Shown here: positions 54,547 to 63,196 of the stretch, in pieces
Layout: each line of letters begins with the position of its first letter
Numbering within the stretch: the first letter of the stretch is position 1
Source: Chryseobacterium sp. Leaf394
GTDB taxonomy: Bacteria; Bacteroidota; Bacteroidia; Flavobacteriales; Weeksellaceae
Direction of reading: 5' to 3'
Length of the DNA: 64,000 bases
Assembly (NCBI RefSeq): GCF_001424105.1
Contig: NZ_LMQH01000011.1
Location: 618,914 to 682,913, forward strand
Program-made: the position numbers and the translations under genes
Notes under the pieces: generated by a model
What the model was told of the DNA's origin: nothing
Database searches by the model: none
Seen by the model: the letters and a program-made list of their open reading frames with translations, nothing else

Positions 54547-55668
54547 ATGATTATAGCTTTACTTTTACCAAAATCAGTTATTTACCCATCTATTTCATTT
54601 GACATTATGGATGGTATCAGGCAGTCGTTTAAAACATTGGGTTTACAGGATGAACACAAAATAATATCTGCAGGAATAGGGGTTGGATCAAAACATGAAG
54701 AGATTTATGAGAGATGTGAACAGTTTCTGTTGGATGGTGTTGATATAGTTATCGGTTATATCAATCCATTAGCTGCAGAATTTGTCCATCCTCTTTTTGA
54801 GGCCTCGGGGAAGACTTTATTGGTTCTGGACAGCGGTTACCATTTTCCAAATTTTAAAGGCAGGCTTTCCAATGCTTACTTTATATCTCTCCAAGGGTGT
54901 ATGTCTGCAAGGGTTATTGTAAATAAAGCTTTTCAGGATGGATATAAGAAATTTGCATTTACGTGTTCTTTCTATGATGCAGGATATAGGCCATCATATG
55001 TTTTTCCTGCGGCCGTGGAAAATAATGGAGGTGAAATTGTTTTCAATCATGTCACTTCTTTAAAACGCAGTGATTTTACAATGGCTCCTTTGTTTAATTT
55101 TATTCAGGAAGAAAAAAAGACGGCAGTGCTCGCAACCTTCTGTGGAGATATGGCGGAAGATTTTTTTAACGGAAGTCACAATATCATAAAAAACAATAAT
55201 GTATATATTGCAGGATACACAGCTGATGAAACATGGCTTTCTAAAATACGGTTTCCAGAAAACGATGTATGTGTTGCTGTCCCTTGGTCCCGAAATCTTA
55301 CTATTGAAAAAAATCAAATCTTTGTTCAGGTAATGAACAACCTCAAAGAAGGAAAAGCAAACCTTTTTTCTCTTTTAGGCTGGGAGGCAGCCTTATTTAT
55401 AAATAAGGAAAATGTGATTTTTGATGATATGTACATCGACTCACCGCGAGGCAGGATTTGGATGAATCCTGAGAACAGATTTTCGGAAGCTCCAACCTAC
55501 ATCTCAAAAGTAACTGAAGATCAAAGTACCGGGAATTGTGTTTTGTCAGATTTAGTGGAGGCATCTGAAACTGAAAGAGAGAGAGAATTATTAAAAGACG
55601 ATATCAATTATTTACAAAGCATTGAGGCTAATACATGGTTTAATGCTTATGCATGTTTAGAATCATAG
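54547..55668 (+). CDS. signal-less periplasmic-binding-protein-type-1 fold protein
   Basis: The 373-aa protein has the two-lobe binding-protein pattern: MIIALLLPKSVIYPSISFDIMDGIRQSF, GVDIVIGYINPLAAEFVHPLFEASGKTLLVLDSG, then the second lobe VYIAGYTADE and LFSLLGWEAALFI. This resembles the Leu/Ile/Val-binding (Peripla_BP_6) family. It has no signal peptide or lipobox, so it should be cytoplasmic, and no permease or ABC ATPase gene is near. It ends 4 nt before a formyltransferase gene and follows three collar genes. It might sense or carry a small amino-acid-like ligand. Confidence 0.8.
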   Translation: MIIALLLPKSVIYPSISFDIMDGIRQSFKTLGLQDEHKIISAGIGVGSKHEEIYERCEQFLLDGVDIVIGYINPLAAEFVHPLFEASGKTLLVLDSGYHFPNFKGRLSNAYFISLQGCMSARVIVNKAFQDGYKKFAFTCSFYDAGYRPSYVFPAAVENNGGEIVFNHVTSLKRSDFTMAPLFNFIQEEKKTAVLATFCGDMAEDFFNGSHNIIKNNNVYIAGYTADETWLSKIRFPENDVCVAVPWSRNLTIEKNQIFVQVMNNLKEGKANLFSLLGWEAALFINKENVIFDDMYIDSPRGRIWMNPENRFSEAPTYISKVTEDQSTGNCVLSDLVEASETERERELLKDDINYLQSIEANTWFNAYACLES

Positions 55669-55672
55669 GATT

Positions 55673-56593
55673 ATGACAAAAGTAGCGGTTTTATGTAACA
55701 ACAGAATGGCAGTTCCGGCATTACAGACATTACTGGCAGAGAATAAATTATGCGCTGTTGGCGTACCAGCCGATAATATTGAAATTACTGAGTTATTTAG
55801 CGTGCTTACTACTCAGTACAGTATTCCGTTATTGATTCTGAAAAAAGAAAGTTTTTCAGAACAGCTACATGCGTTAACGGCACAATCCGATGCCGAATTT
55901 ATTTTTGCAATGACTTTTCCGTGGAAGATTCCTTCCGATATACTAAAATTATATCCTGATAAATTTTACAATTTCCATTATGGACTCCTGCCGGAGATGC
56001 GTGGTGTTGATCCTGTTTTTGAATCCATAAAAAATGGTTTGCAGGAGACAGGTATTACGGTTCACGCTATTGAAGAACAAATTGATGCAGGTGCAATTAT
56101 TCTGAAAAAAATCTTCCCGCTTGATTCGTCCATGACCCATGGTATGCTTTGTACTCATTTAGCCTGGTTAGCATCCAATATTGTAGAGGAGCTTTTAAAT
56201 AAACTTAGAGTTAACAAAAAAGGGACATTGCAGGACATAACGAAAGCAAGGTATTTCAAAAGACCTGAAGCAGCTGATGTTTCTATTTCATGGCATAATA
56301 AGGACGCAACAGAAATTGAAGCTCTTGTAAGAGCATGCAACCCCTGGAACAAAGGTGCATATACCCAGTGGAATGGTTGGAATATCAGAGTGGTTGAAGC
56401 AACAGTTGTCGTCCTGGAAAAGAAAATAACACAAGCATCAGGATCTGTCGTCACATTAGACGAACATAATGGACTGATAATAAAATGTAATAACGAAACT
56501 TTTCTCCGACTGAATATTATTTATGTTGACGAAGGTTTCATGAGTGGACACAAGCTACTTTCTTTTGGGATAAAAAAGGGGAGTAGTTTTTAA
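55673..56593 (+). CDS. formyltransferase (Fmt-like)
   Basis: The 306-aa protein has the formyl-transferase catalytic triad Asn100, His102 and Asp138 (FYNFHYGLLPEMRGVDP; EEQIDAGAIIL). A C-terminal OB-like domain (DVSISWHNKDATEIEALVRACNPWNKGAYT) is as in methionyl-tRNA formyltransferase. The usual HPSLLP is altered to HYGLLP, and the N-terminus (AVLCNNRMAVPALQTLL) is diverged, so it is unlikely to be the housekeeping Fmt. It would use 10-formyl-tetrahydrofolate to formylate an amine, possibly an amino sugar, amino acid or peptide N-terminus. It is tightly linked to the binding-protein gene. Confidence 0.88.
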   Translation: MTKVAVLCNNRMAVPALQTLLAENKLCAVGVPADNIEITELFSVLTTQYSIPLLILKKESFSEQLHALTAQSDAEFIFAMTFPWKIPSDILKLYPDKFYNFHYGLLPEMRGVDPVFESIKNGLQETGITVHAIEEQIDAGAIILKKIFPLDSSMTHGMLCTHLAWLASNIVEELLNKLRVNKKGTLQDITKARYFKRPEAADVSISWHNKDATEIEALVRACNPWNKGAYTQWNGWNIRVVEATVVVLEKKITQASGSVVTLDEHNGLIIKCNNETFLRLNIIYVDEGFMSGHKLLSFGIKKGSSF

Positions 56594-56620
56594 GTTTTTA
56601 GCTAATAAAAAAAAGTTTTT

Positions 56621-59600
56621 ATGAAAAAATTCTATTTTAAATTTAAGAAAAAGGTGACGCAGGCTCTAACACTGGCCGCATTGTCAACCGGAATCCTCAG
56701 TAACGCACAGTCGACACTTGCCGCCGGGGACATTGCTTTTACCAGTTACGATGCCAGCCCTCAGGCAGGAGTTGGAGATGGATTCTCTTTTGTCGCGTTA
56801 GCTCCGATTGCTGCTGGTACAATAATCAGTTTTACTGATCAGGGTTATAATGGTTCGGGGTGGCAGCCCGCCGGAAGCACGGAATCCAGTATTACATGGA
56901 CAAGTTCTGCTCCTATTGTTGCCGGGACGGAAGTTCATATTTTGGGTTTATCTTCTTACACGTATAATTTACAGACAAATACTTCAACTGTAAACGGTTC
57001 TGTGACCCGGACAGATGGAACAACAAATAACGGCCTATCAATGTCAAATGTCGGTGATCAGCTTATCGCCTATCAAGGTGGTGGAGGTAGTATTTCAGGC
57101 GCAGGTGTTACACTTCTTGCAGGCATAAACTTTTTCTACACTGGTACAACAACTGCAGCAGGGTGGAACGTAGGATCTCCGTTCCCCAATCCAAATGCTT
57201 CTTTAATGCCTCCTAATCTCGCTGCCGGTGGCAGTGCGTTTTTTACCGGGGCACTTACAGGCACTACTTCTGCATCAGCAGGTAAGTTCAACTGTACAGG
57301 TACACCTTCTACAACCGTTGCCGGTATTCGTTCGGCAGTCACAAATTCTGCTAACTGGACTTTAAGCGCAACTTCAGCCGGTTTATATTCCGGCTGCAAC
57401 TTTTTATCCAGTAATCCTGTGATCACGACTAACCCCGTAAATACCACTAAATGTGTTGGTGCTTCAGCAACTTTTTCGATTGCAGCTTCATTAACAACAT
57501 CTTACCAATGGTATCAGAATTCAGGGACTGGTTTTGTTGCATTAACCAATAATACCATGTATTCAGGTGCTTTAACAAATACACTGACAATTAACGGTAT
57601 TACAGCAGGAATGAACGGATATCTGTACCGTTGCATAGCCACTAATTCATCAGGTTCGGCGACTTCAAACAGTGCCTCATTAACCATAACAAACGTCAGC
57701 GGGTCTACAGTTGTTACAAACGTTGCATGTAATGGTGGTTCAAATGGAGCTATTAACCTGACCGCCTCAGGTGGTGTAGCACCTTATACTTTTAATTGGG
57801 GCGGAGGCATTACTACAGAGGACAGAACCGGTCTTGGTGCAGGTAATTATTCTGTAATTATTACAGATGCAGGTGGTTGTACAGGTACAGTAAATGTTAC
57901 GGTTACACAGCCTTCATCAGCCGTTGCCGGAAGTACAGTTATTACCAATGTCAGTTGTAACGGGGGAGCAAACGGCGCCATTAATCTTACTCCTACGGGA
58001 GGAACAGCTCCATACACATTTAACTGGGGTAGCGGGATAACTACAGAGGACAGAACTGGTCTGTCTGCGGGTGTTTATGCTGTTGTTATTACAGATAATT
58101 ATGGCTGTGTAACGGTAGTCAATGCTACAGTAACACAACCTCAATCACCGGTTTCCGGTACAACAGTTGTTACCAATGTCAGCTGTAACGGAGGTTCTAA
58201 CGGATCTATAAATCTTACTCCCGCAGGTGGAACAGGACCTTATACCTTCAATTGGGGTGCTGGTGTCACCACAGAGGACAGAACAGGTTTGACCTCAGGT
58301 AGTTATTCTGTAATTATCACTGATTCTAAAGGCTGTACCGGCACTGTGAATGTTTCCATTACACAACCTTTAGTAGTTTCAGGAACGACAATAGTCACGA
58401 ATGTGTTATGTAACGGAGGTTCCAACGGTGGTATCAATTTGACTCCTACTGGGGGAACAGCTCCATACACGTTTAATTGGGGCGGGGGTATTACTACCGA
58501 GGACAGAACAGGTTTAACAGCAGGAAATTATTCTGTTACTGTAATAGATGTCAACGGTTGCACAGGAACGGTAAACGTAAATGTAACTCAACCTTCAGCA
58601 GTTTCAGGAACGACAGTAGTTACGAATGTGTCATGTAACGGCGGTTCTAACGGTGCTGTAAATTTGACTCCTACAGGGGGATTAGCTCCATATACCTTCA
58701 ATTGGGGTACTGGTGTCACTACTGAGGATAGAACAGGTTTGGGAGCAGGTAGTTATTCTGTAATTATTACAGATAACAATGGATGTACAGGAACGGTAAA
58801 TGTGACTGTGACACAACCTTCAACAGTTTCAGGAACTACAATAGTTACGAATGTTTTATGTAACGGAGGTTCTAACGGTACTATTAATCTGACTCCAACA
58901 GGAGGAACTGCGCCATATACCTTCAATTGGGGTGCCGGTGTCACTACTGAGGATAGAACAGGTTTGGGAGCAGGTAATTATTCTGTAATTATTACAGATT
59001 CTAAAGGCTGTACCGGAACTGTAAATGTTTCAATTACACAACCTTCAGCAGTTTCAGGAACGGCAGTGGTCACGAATGTGTCATGTAACGGAGGTTCTAA
59101 CGGTGCTATAAATTTGACTCCTTCAGGCGGAACAGCTCCATATACCTTTAATTGGGGCGGAGGTGTAGCTACCGAGGACAGAACAGGTTTAACAGCAGGT
59201 GCTTATTCGGTAACTATAACAGATAGCAATGGATGTACAGGAACAGTAACTGTATCCGTGTTACAACCTACATCAGCAGTTTCAGGATCGACTGTCGTAA
59301 CAAACGTTGCCTGTAACGGTGGATCTAACGGAGCAATCAATCTGACTCCAATCGGAGGAACTGCACCGTATACTTTTAATTGGGGTAACGGCATTGCGAC
59401 GGAAGACAGAACAGGCCTTGTACCAGGCAATTATATTGTCATTATAACTGATTTTAACGGATGTACAGCTACAGTCAGTTCAACGGTTACTCAGCCAAAC
59501 GCTGTCGCAGCACCTACAGGCGCGGCAGTACAAAGCTTTACCGCTGGCGGTTCACTAAGTACATTGGTAGTAAACGGACAAAATGTCAAATGGTACGGTT

Positions 59601-59998
59601 CATCTTCTGATGCCTCTGCCCATACAGGTAATTTGCCGGCAGCAACTTTAATTGTTAACAATACTACCTACTATGCCACGCAGACAATTAATGGTTGTGA
59701 GTCAACTGCCTCCCTTCCTGTACTTGCTTTTAACGCAAGCTTAAATGTTTCTGATTATGTGAAAAATATTTCCGAAATGCAAATTTATCCTAATCCAGTC
59801 CAAGACATACTTAATATCACAGGGGATGATAAAATATTGAGAATGATTATATTTTCTGCAGATGGAAGAAAGACAATCGAATCGGAACCTTCTCACGGCG
59901 AAAGAAGTATTAATGTAAGCAACTTAGTACAGGGATCTTATATTATCCAAATTTTCACCAGGGATAAAAGCCAAACTCTTAAGTTTATTAAAAAATAG
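56621..59998 (+). CDS. T9SS-secreted adhesin-like protein with eight SprB repeats
   Basis: 1125 aa with a long signal peptide (basic KKFYFKFKKK start, ending ILSNAQ). Residues about 30-265 form a strand-rich domain (AAGDIAFTSYDASPQ, GTIISFTDQGYNGSGW). About 270-360 is Ig-like (YQWYQNSGTGF, YRCIATNSSGSATS). About 360-960 holds eight ~75-residue SprB repeats (core CNGGSNGAINLTP, APYTFNWG, TEDRTGL, YSVIITD). The C-terminus is a type IX sorting domain (MQIYPNPVQDILNI, ending LKFIKK). SprB of Flavobacterium johnsoniae is a motility adhesin, so this is probably a cell-surface filament or adhesin. It follows the formyltransferase by 27 nt. Confidence 0.92.
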   Translation: MKKFYFKFKKKVTQALTLAALSTGILSNAQSTLAAGDIAFTSYDASPQAGVGDGFSFVALAPIAAGTIISFTDQGYNGSGWQPAGSTESSITWTSSAPIVAGTEVHILGLSSYTYNLQTNTSTVNGSVTRTDGTTNNGLSMSNVGDQLIAYQGGGGSISGAGVTLLAGINFFYTGTTTAAGWNVGSPFPNPNASLMPPNLAAGGSAFFTGALTGTTSASAGKFNCTGTPSTTVAGIRSAVTNSANWTLSATSAGLYSGCNFLSSNPVITTNPVNTTKCVGASATFSIAASLTTSYQWYQNSGTGFVALTNNTMYSGALTNTLTINGITAGMNGYLYRCIATNSSGSATSNSASLTITNVSGSTVVTNVACNGGSNGAINLTASGGVAPYTFNWGGGITTEDRTGLGAGNYSVIITDAGGCTGTVNVTVTQPSSAVAGSTVITNVSCNGGANGAINLTPTGGTAPYTFNWGSGITTEDRTGLSAGVYAVVITDNYGCVTVVNATVTQPQSPVSGTTVVTNVSCNGGSNGSINLTPAGGTGPYTFNWGAGVTTEDRTGLTSGSYSVIITDSKGCTGTVNVSITQPLVVSGTTIVTNVLCNGGSNGGINLTPTGGTAPYTFNWGGGITTEDRTGLTAGNYSVTVIDVNGCTGTVNVNVTQPSAVSGTTVVTNVSCNGGSNGAVNLTPTGGLAPYTFNWGTGVTTEDRTGLGAGSYSVIITDNNGCTGTVNVTVTQPSTVSGTTIVTNVLCNGGSNGTINLTPTGGTAPYTFNWGAGVTTEDRTGLGAGNYSVIITDSKGCTGTVNVSITQPSAVSGTAVVTNVSCNGGSNGAINLTPSGGTAPYTFNWGGGVATEDRTGLTAGAYSVTITDSNGCTGTVTVSVLQPTSAVSGSTVVTNVACNGGSNGAINLTPIGGTAPYTFNWGNGIATEDRTGLVPGNYIVIITDFNGCTATVSSTVTQPNAVAAPTGAAVQSFTAGGSLSTLVVNGQNVKWYGSSSDASAHTGNLPAATLIVNNTTYYATQTINGCESTASLPVLAFNASLNVSDYVKNISEMQIYPNPVQDILNITGDDKILRMIIFSADGRKTIESEPSHGERSINVSNLVQGSYIIQIFTRDKSQTLKFIKK
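57698..59498 (+). repeat. eight tandem SprB-type coding repeats (about 220-230 nt each)
   Basis: Eight copies each encode a TNVxCNGGxNG...APYTFNWG...TEDRTGL...CTGTVNV unit. Copies 3 to 7 are very close at the DNA level, with long identical stretches around the Cys-Asn-Gly-Gly and Asn-Trp-Gly codons. This indicates recent duplication and a potential for unequal crossing-over. Confidence 0.85.
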
Positions 59999-60018
59999 AT
60001 TTGATAAACAATATCACT

Positions 60019-60048
60019 AACAGCAGCATTTTAATGCTGCTGTTTTTG
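60019..60048 (+). terminator. terminator after the SprB-repeat gene
   Basis: AACAGCAGCATT and AATGCTGCTGTT form a perfect 12-bp inverted repeat followed by TTTTTG. It closes the collar, formyltransferase and SprB gene set. The gap 59999-60333 holds nothing else recognisable. Confidence 0.85.
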
Positions 60049-60333
60049 TTAGTAATAAAAAGGTTCAGTACGAAAATAAAGATGCTTCCAGTGATGTATG
60101 CAAAACATTTTATTTTGATTTATTATTTAACCATGAAAATGTGCAAGTTCAAGATTTTTTCGTTTTGAATTTTTTAGTCAGCACAAAAAAATTTCTTTTA
60201 ACATTTCAGTTATGCCTACTGTTATAAAAGCTCTCAAGCGGTTGAGGATATATCCACATCTATACATTTTCTTCAAATCGAAACTGTCTTACTTGATCTG
60301 TATATAAATTATTAATGGAGTTGTTAATAAGAT

Positions 60334-60636
60334 TTAAGCATTATACAGAATTTTTTTTAATTCTTTAAAGAGTATATTACCCATGCCCCTAATTTTAGAA
60401 AAACTATCTATACCTACTTCGTCCACTGCGAGTCTTATTTCGTTAACAGTTAACTCGTGGTTCCAGATGGAAATTAAACTCTTTTTCACAATATTGTAAA
60501 GCCTCGGACTGGCTGAATCTTTGAACAAAGTCACTTCTGACTGCACTTGCGCTATTTGTTTTAAATCATTTTTGCATTGTTCACGGTATTTTAAAATAAT
60601 TTCGAGTGATTTCAAATACTCGTCTCGTGATATCAT
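60334..60636 (-). CDS. small helical protein, possible helix-hairpin-helix / alpha-CTD-like
   Basis: The 100-aa protein is helical throughout (MISRDEYLKSLEIILKYREQCKNDLKQIAQ). It ends VNEIRLAVDEVGIDSFSKIRGMGNILFKELKKIL, which resembles the IRGMGxxxLxEL helix-hairpin-helix of DNA-binding or RNA-polymerase alpha C-terminal domains. An overlapping ORF to its right (60581-60853) is more doubtful. No partner gene is evident. Confidence 0.6.
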   Translation of the reverse strand: MISRDEYLKSLEIILKYREQCKNDLKQIAQVQSEVTLFKDSASPRLYNIVKKSLISIWNHELTVNEIRLAVDEVGIDSFSKIRGMGNILFKELKKILYNA

Positions 60637-60853
60637 AATCGGGAAATTTAAGAGTGAGAATAAAACTATGGTAAAAAATAATAAATTCCAAACTGTATAA
60701 TCTTATTTTATTATCAGCTACAGTAATATTGCCTGATAGGACATACATACCCAAATTTACAAAGGTCTGCTCTACAATATAAGCGATCATTCTTTGTGAC
60801 TTACTGTATTTTTCAAATTTAATCAAAGTTCTTAAAACAAATTTATAAGACAA

Positions 60854-61134
60854 ATGTAAATGCTTAGCCTATATTATAGCAATCTAATCTTGTTTTCATA
60901 TTTACTTCATTAAAAAGGTAAAAAAACACTGAATGCGAATTCTCTCAAAGACTAAGTCTAAAATTAAGGTTGCAGTCCATCGAATATACTGTTTTAATTA
61001 AGCATCATTTTTCAATTTAGTTTATAATATATAAAATCCCGAATTATAAAGTGTATTTAAAATTGTAATCTATTGGTATTTAAGTGATTATAGTTCCAGG
61101 ATGTTAGAAAAAAAATATGTCAAAAAAATGTGAT
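60854..61134. other. AT-rich intergenic region without recognised gene
   Basis: Upstream region of the small secreted protein gene. No ORF or RNA gene was seen. The bases 60637-60853 are covered only by a doubtful ORF. Confidence 0.55.
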
Positions 61135-61168
61135 CACAATATTGTGTATTATTAAATTTTTATCTTTC
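61135..61168 (+). promoter_or_regulatory. candidate promoter and palindromic operator
   Basis: A perfect 12-bp palindrome CACAATATTGTG (61135-61146) includes a TTG that could act as the Bacteroidetes -33 element. It is followed 16 nt later by TATCTTTC (61161-61168), close to the TAnnTTTG -7 consensus. It lies about 70 nt before the start at 61239. Confidence 0.4.
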
Positions 61169-61238
61169 TTTGAAGAGTTGAAACCAAATGCGCAAAAAGT
61201 TTAAACACAATCAATTTTAACATTAAAAAAATTATTAA

Positions 61239-61547
61239 ATGAAAAAAATCATCTTAGGACTGTTTTTAACAGTTGGAGTTTCAGGAATCGCTTTAGCAGG
61301 AAGTGTTGATCTAGAAAAAAAATCAGAAAATAGCATTGTAAAAAATACTTATGAAATAAGCAATGTTTCAAATTCAGAAAATGCAGAGGATATCCGCTCC
61401 ATCTGTACAATTACAATCACGGCAACAAATCAATATGGACAAGTTGTCTCGCAATGGCAAGAGAATTATTATGTTGAGGACTTTGATTTTGCAGGGTGCG
61501 CCGCAATTGGAAAGAAAAGAGTGGCAGAATTAAATGCAGGACTATAA
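61239..61547 (+). CDS. small secreted protein preceding GLPGLI genes
   Basis: The 102-aa protein has a signal peptide (MKKIILGLFLTVGVSGIALAG). The mature part is about 80 residues with two cysteines (RSICTITITATNQYGQVV and DFAGCAAIGKKRV), probably one disulfide. I recognise no family. A strong terminator sits between it and the following GLPGLI gene, so this short transcript would be made in excess over the downstream genes. Confidence 0.75.
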   Translation: MKKIILGLFLTVGVSGIALAGSVDLEKKSENSIVKNTYEISNVSNSENAEDIRSICTITITATNQYGQVVSQWQENYYVEDFDFAGCAAIGKKRVAELNAGL

Positions 61548-61562
61548 ATAATAACATAACTG

Positions 61563-61591
61563 GAGTGGTGTTTTAAAACACCACTCTCTTT
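61563..61591 (+). terminator. terminator between the small secreted protein and GLPGLI genes
   Basis: GAGTGGTGTTTTAAAACACCACTC is a perfect 24-nt palindrome followed by TCTTTTT. The next ATG is only 9 nt past the T-run, so GLPGLI expression relies on read-through unless it has an unseen promoter. Confidence 0.8.
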
Positions 61592-61599
61592 TTATAAAT

Positions 61600-62364
61600 A
61601 TGAAGAAAACTATCTTAACATTTATGATCTGTGCCTTCGGGCTTTTGTCAGCACAAAATTTTCATATAAAGTATATTAACGCAATTTCACCTATAGCTAA
61701 CGTGCAGGAAGATCTATATATTTCTGATAATAATGTGATTAGCATCAGAGATTCGATAGTTAATTTTTACTCAAATCAATCTGGCAATATCAGATTTAAT
61801 GAGAATACTAATAATGTTCAGATTTCTCCCAAATCTATCCCACATAAGGTTGTCATAGATAAAAAAAAGGAAAGTGATTTCGTTACAGTTTTTGAGTATC
61901 TGGGCGAAACCAAATACGAAATTTTAGACAAGATACCCCAAACTAAATGGATAATAAACTATAACTCTTCAAAGGATATTGAAAATTATAAGTGTTTTGA
62001 AGCAAGAACTAATTTTAGAGGAAGTAATATAATTGCTTATTTTACCAAAGAAATTCCTTATTCTGCAGGACCATTTAAATTTGGAGGTCTGCCAGGAACG
62101 ATTTTAGAAGTATCTGAAGAAAACACAAACTTCAATTCATGGATGGCTATTTCGGTTGAAAAAAGTAGTGCAAAGATTAATGTTGATACAAAGAATGCAA
62201 AGAAGATTGATTTAAAGCAATATGTTGATCTTATTGAAGAAGAAAACGATAAGTTCTTTTTAAATAACACAAAAAATTTGGGAAACAATGTTACCGTCAA
62301 TAAAATGAAAGTACCAAGGCAAGGAATTGAGAAAATATATGAGTGGGAAAAAAATAATAAATAA
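61600..62364 (+). CDS. GLPGLI-family secreted protein
   Basis: The 254-aa protein has a signal peptide (MKKTILTFMICAFGLLSAQ). The family signature YSAGPFKFGGLPGTILEV lies near the middle, with the preceding FEARTNFRGSNIIAYFTKEIP segment. The family is restricted to Bacteroidetes, has no established biochemical role, and usually occurs beside small secreted proteins or peptidases, as here. The last 26 bases overlap the next GLPGLI gene. Confidence 0.92.
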   Translation: MKKTILTFMICAFGLLSAQNFHIKYINAISPIANVQEDLYISDNNVISIRDSIVNFYSNQSGNIRFNENTNNVQISPKSIPHKVVIDKKKESDFVTVFEYLGETKYEILDKIPQTKWIINYNSSKDIENYKCFEARTNFRGSNIIAYFTKEIPYSAGPFKFGGLPGTILEVSEENTNFNSWMAISVEKSSAKINVDTKNAKKIDLKQYVDLIEEENDKFFLNNTKNLGNNVTVNKMKVPRQGIEKIYEWEKNNK

Positions 62365-63196
62365 TATATTGATATATGTCACACTTATATTGTGTGTGCA
62401 GATTTTTGGTCAGGATCTGAGAGTAGTTTATGATTACAAGTATCATATTGATTCTTTGAATATTGAAAACGAACAATCTGAATATATGATCTTAGATATC
62501 GAAAAAACAAGATCAATATTTTGCAGTTATCCAAAATTTGTCAATGACTCTTTGATGTTTAATCGAAAGTTATCTGATTTTCAGGTTCCGGTGCAAAGTG
62601 ATAAATCTAAAATAAAGGACTTAATATTAAAAGATTACAAGTCTCATCGAATTTTCTTGTATACACAGATTGGTCCGCAAGCATATAAGATTGATGATGA
62701 TACTAAAGTAAAGTGGGATATTTCAGCGGAAACAAAAAATTTCAACGGAATCAAAGTTCAAAAGGCAAGTGCTAATTTTATTGGAAGAAGTTGGACGGCA
62801 TGGTTTAGTAACGATTATCCTTTTCAGGATGGACCATACAAATTTAGAGGTTTACCCGGACTGATATTAGAATTGTATGATGAAGATATGTATCATCATT
62901 TCAAAATGCTCAGCATCAAAAGAAGAAATTTTGTTAAAAATTATACTATTTTGGAATTGGCAAAAGAATTTACAGCTGTGAGATTTGCCGAATTATGGAG
63001 GGATTATGTACAAAATCCATCCAAATTTTACATTTCTTCTGGATCCAATTCTGGATATAATATGTCTGTAACAATGGATGGGAAAAGTTATTCTGAAGTT
63101 GAACTATTACGAGAGATTGAGAAGAGAGAAAAAGAAAAATTAGAAAAGATCAATAATTTCCTGGATTTAGAGTTATATAGGAAAAAAAAGAATTAA
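62339..63196 (+). CDS. GLPGLI-family secreted protein
   Basis: 285 aa from the ATG at 62339 (MSGKKIINNILIYVTLILCVQIFGQ, a signal peptide); a TTG at 62327 is the other option. Signature: FQDGPYKFRGLPGLILELYDED. A C-terminal lysine/glutamate-rich helix (EVELLREIEKREKEKLEKINNF) is present. It overlaps the previous gene, so the two paralogs are coupled and may form a heterodimer. Confidence 0.92.
   Translation: MSGKKIINNILIYVTLILCVQIFGQDLRVVYDYKYHIDSLNIENEQSEYMILDIEKTRSIFCSYPKFVNDSLMFNRKLSDFQVPVQSDKSKIKDLILKDYKSHRIFLYTQIGPQAYKIDDDTKVKWDISAETKNFNGIKVQKASANFIGRSWTAWFSNDYPFQDGPYKFRGLPGLILELYDEDMYHHFKMLSIKRRNFVKNYTILELAKEFTAVRFAELWRDYVQNPSKFYISSGSNSGYNMSVTMDGKSYSEVELLREIEKREKEKLEKINNFLDLELYRKKKN

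Noticed and set aside
57698..59498. CRISPR-like array
   Set aside because: The repeats are about 220-230 nt, coding in one frame and translate as SprB domains, so they are protein repeats.
60581..60853. 90-aa minus-strand ORF overlapping the 100-aa helical protein
   Set aside because: It has a 56-bp overlap out of frame, AT-driven composition and no motif. I cannot support it as a gene, though a degraded gene is possible.
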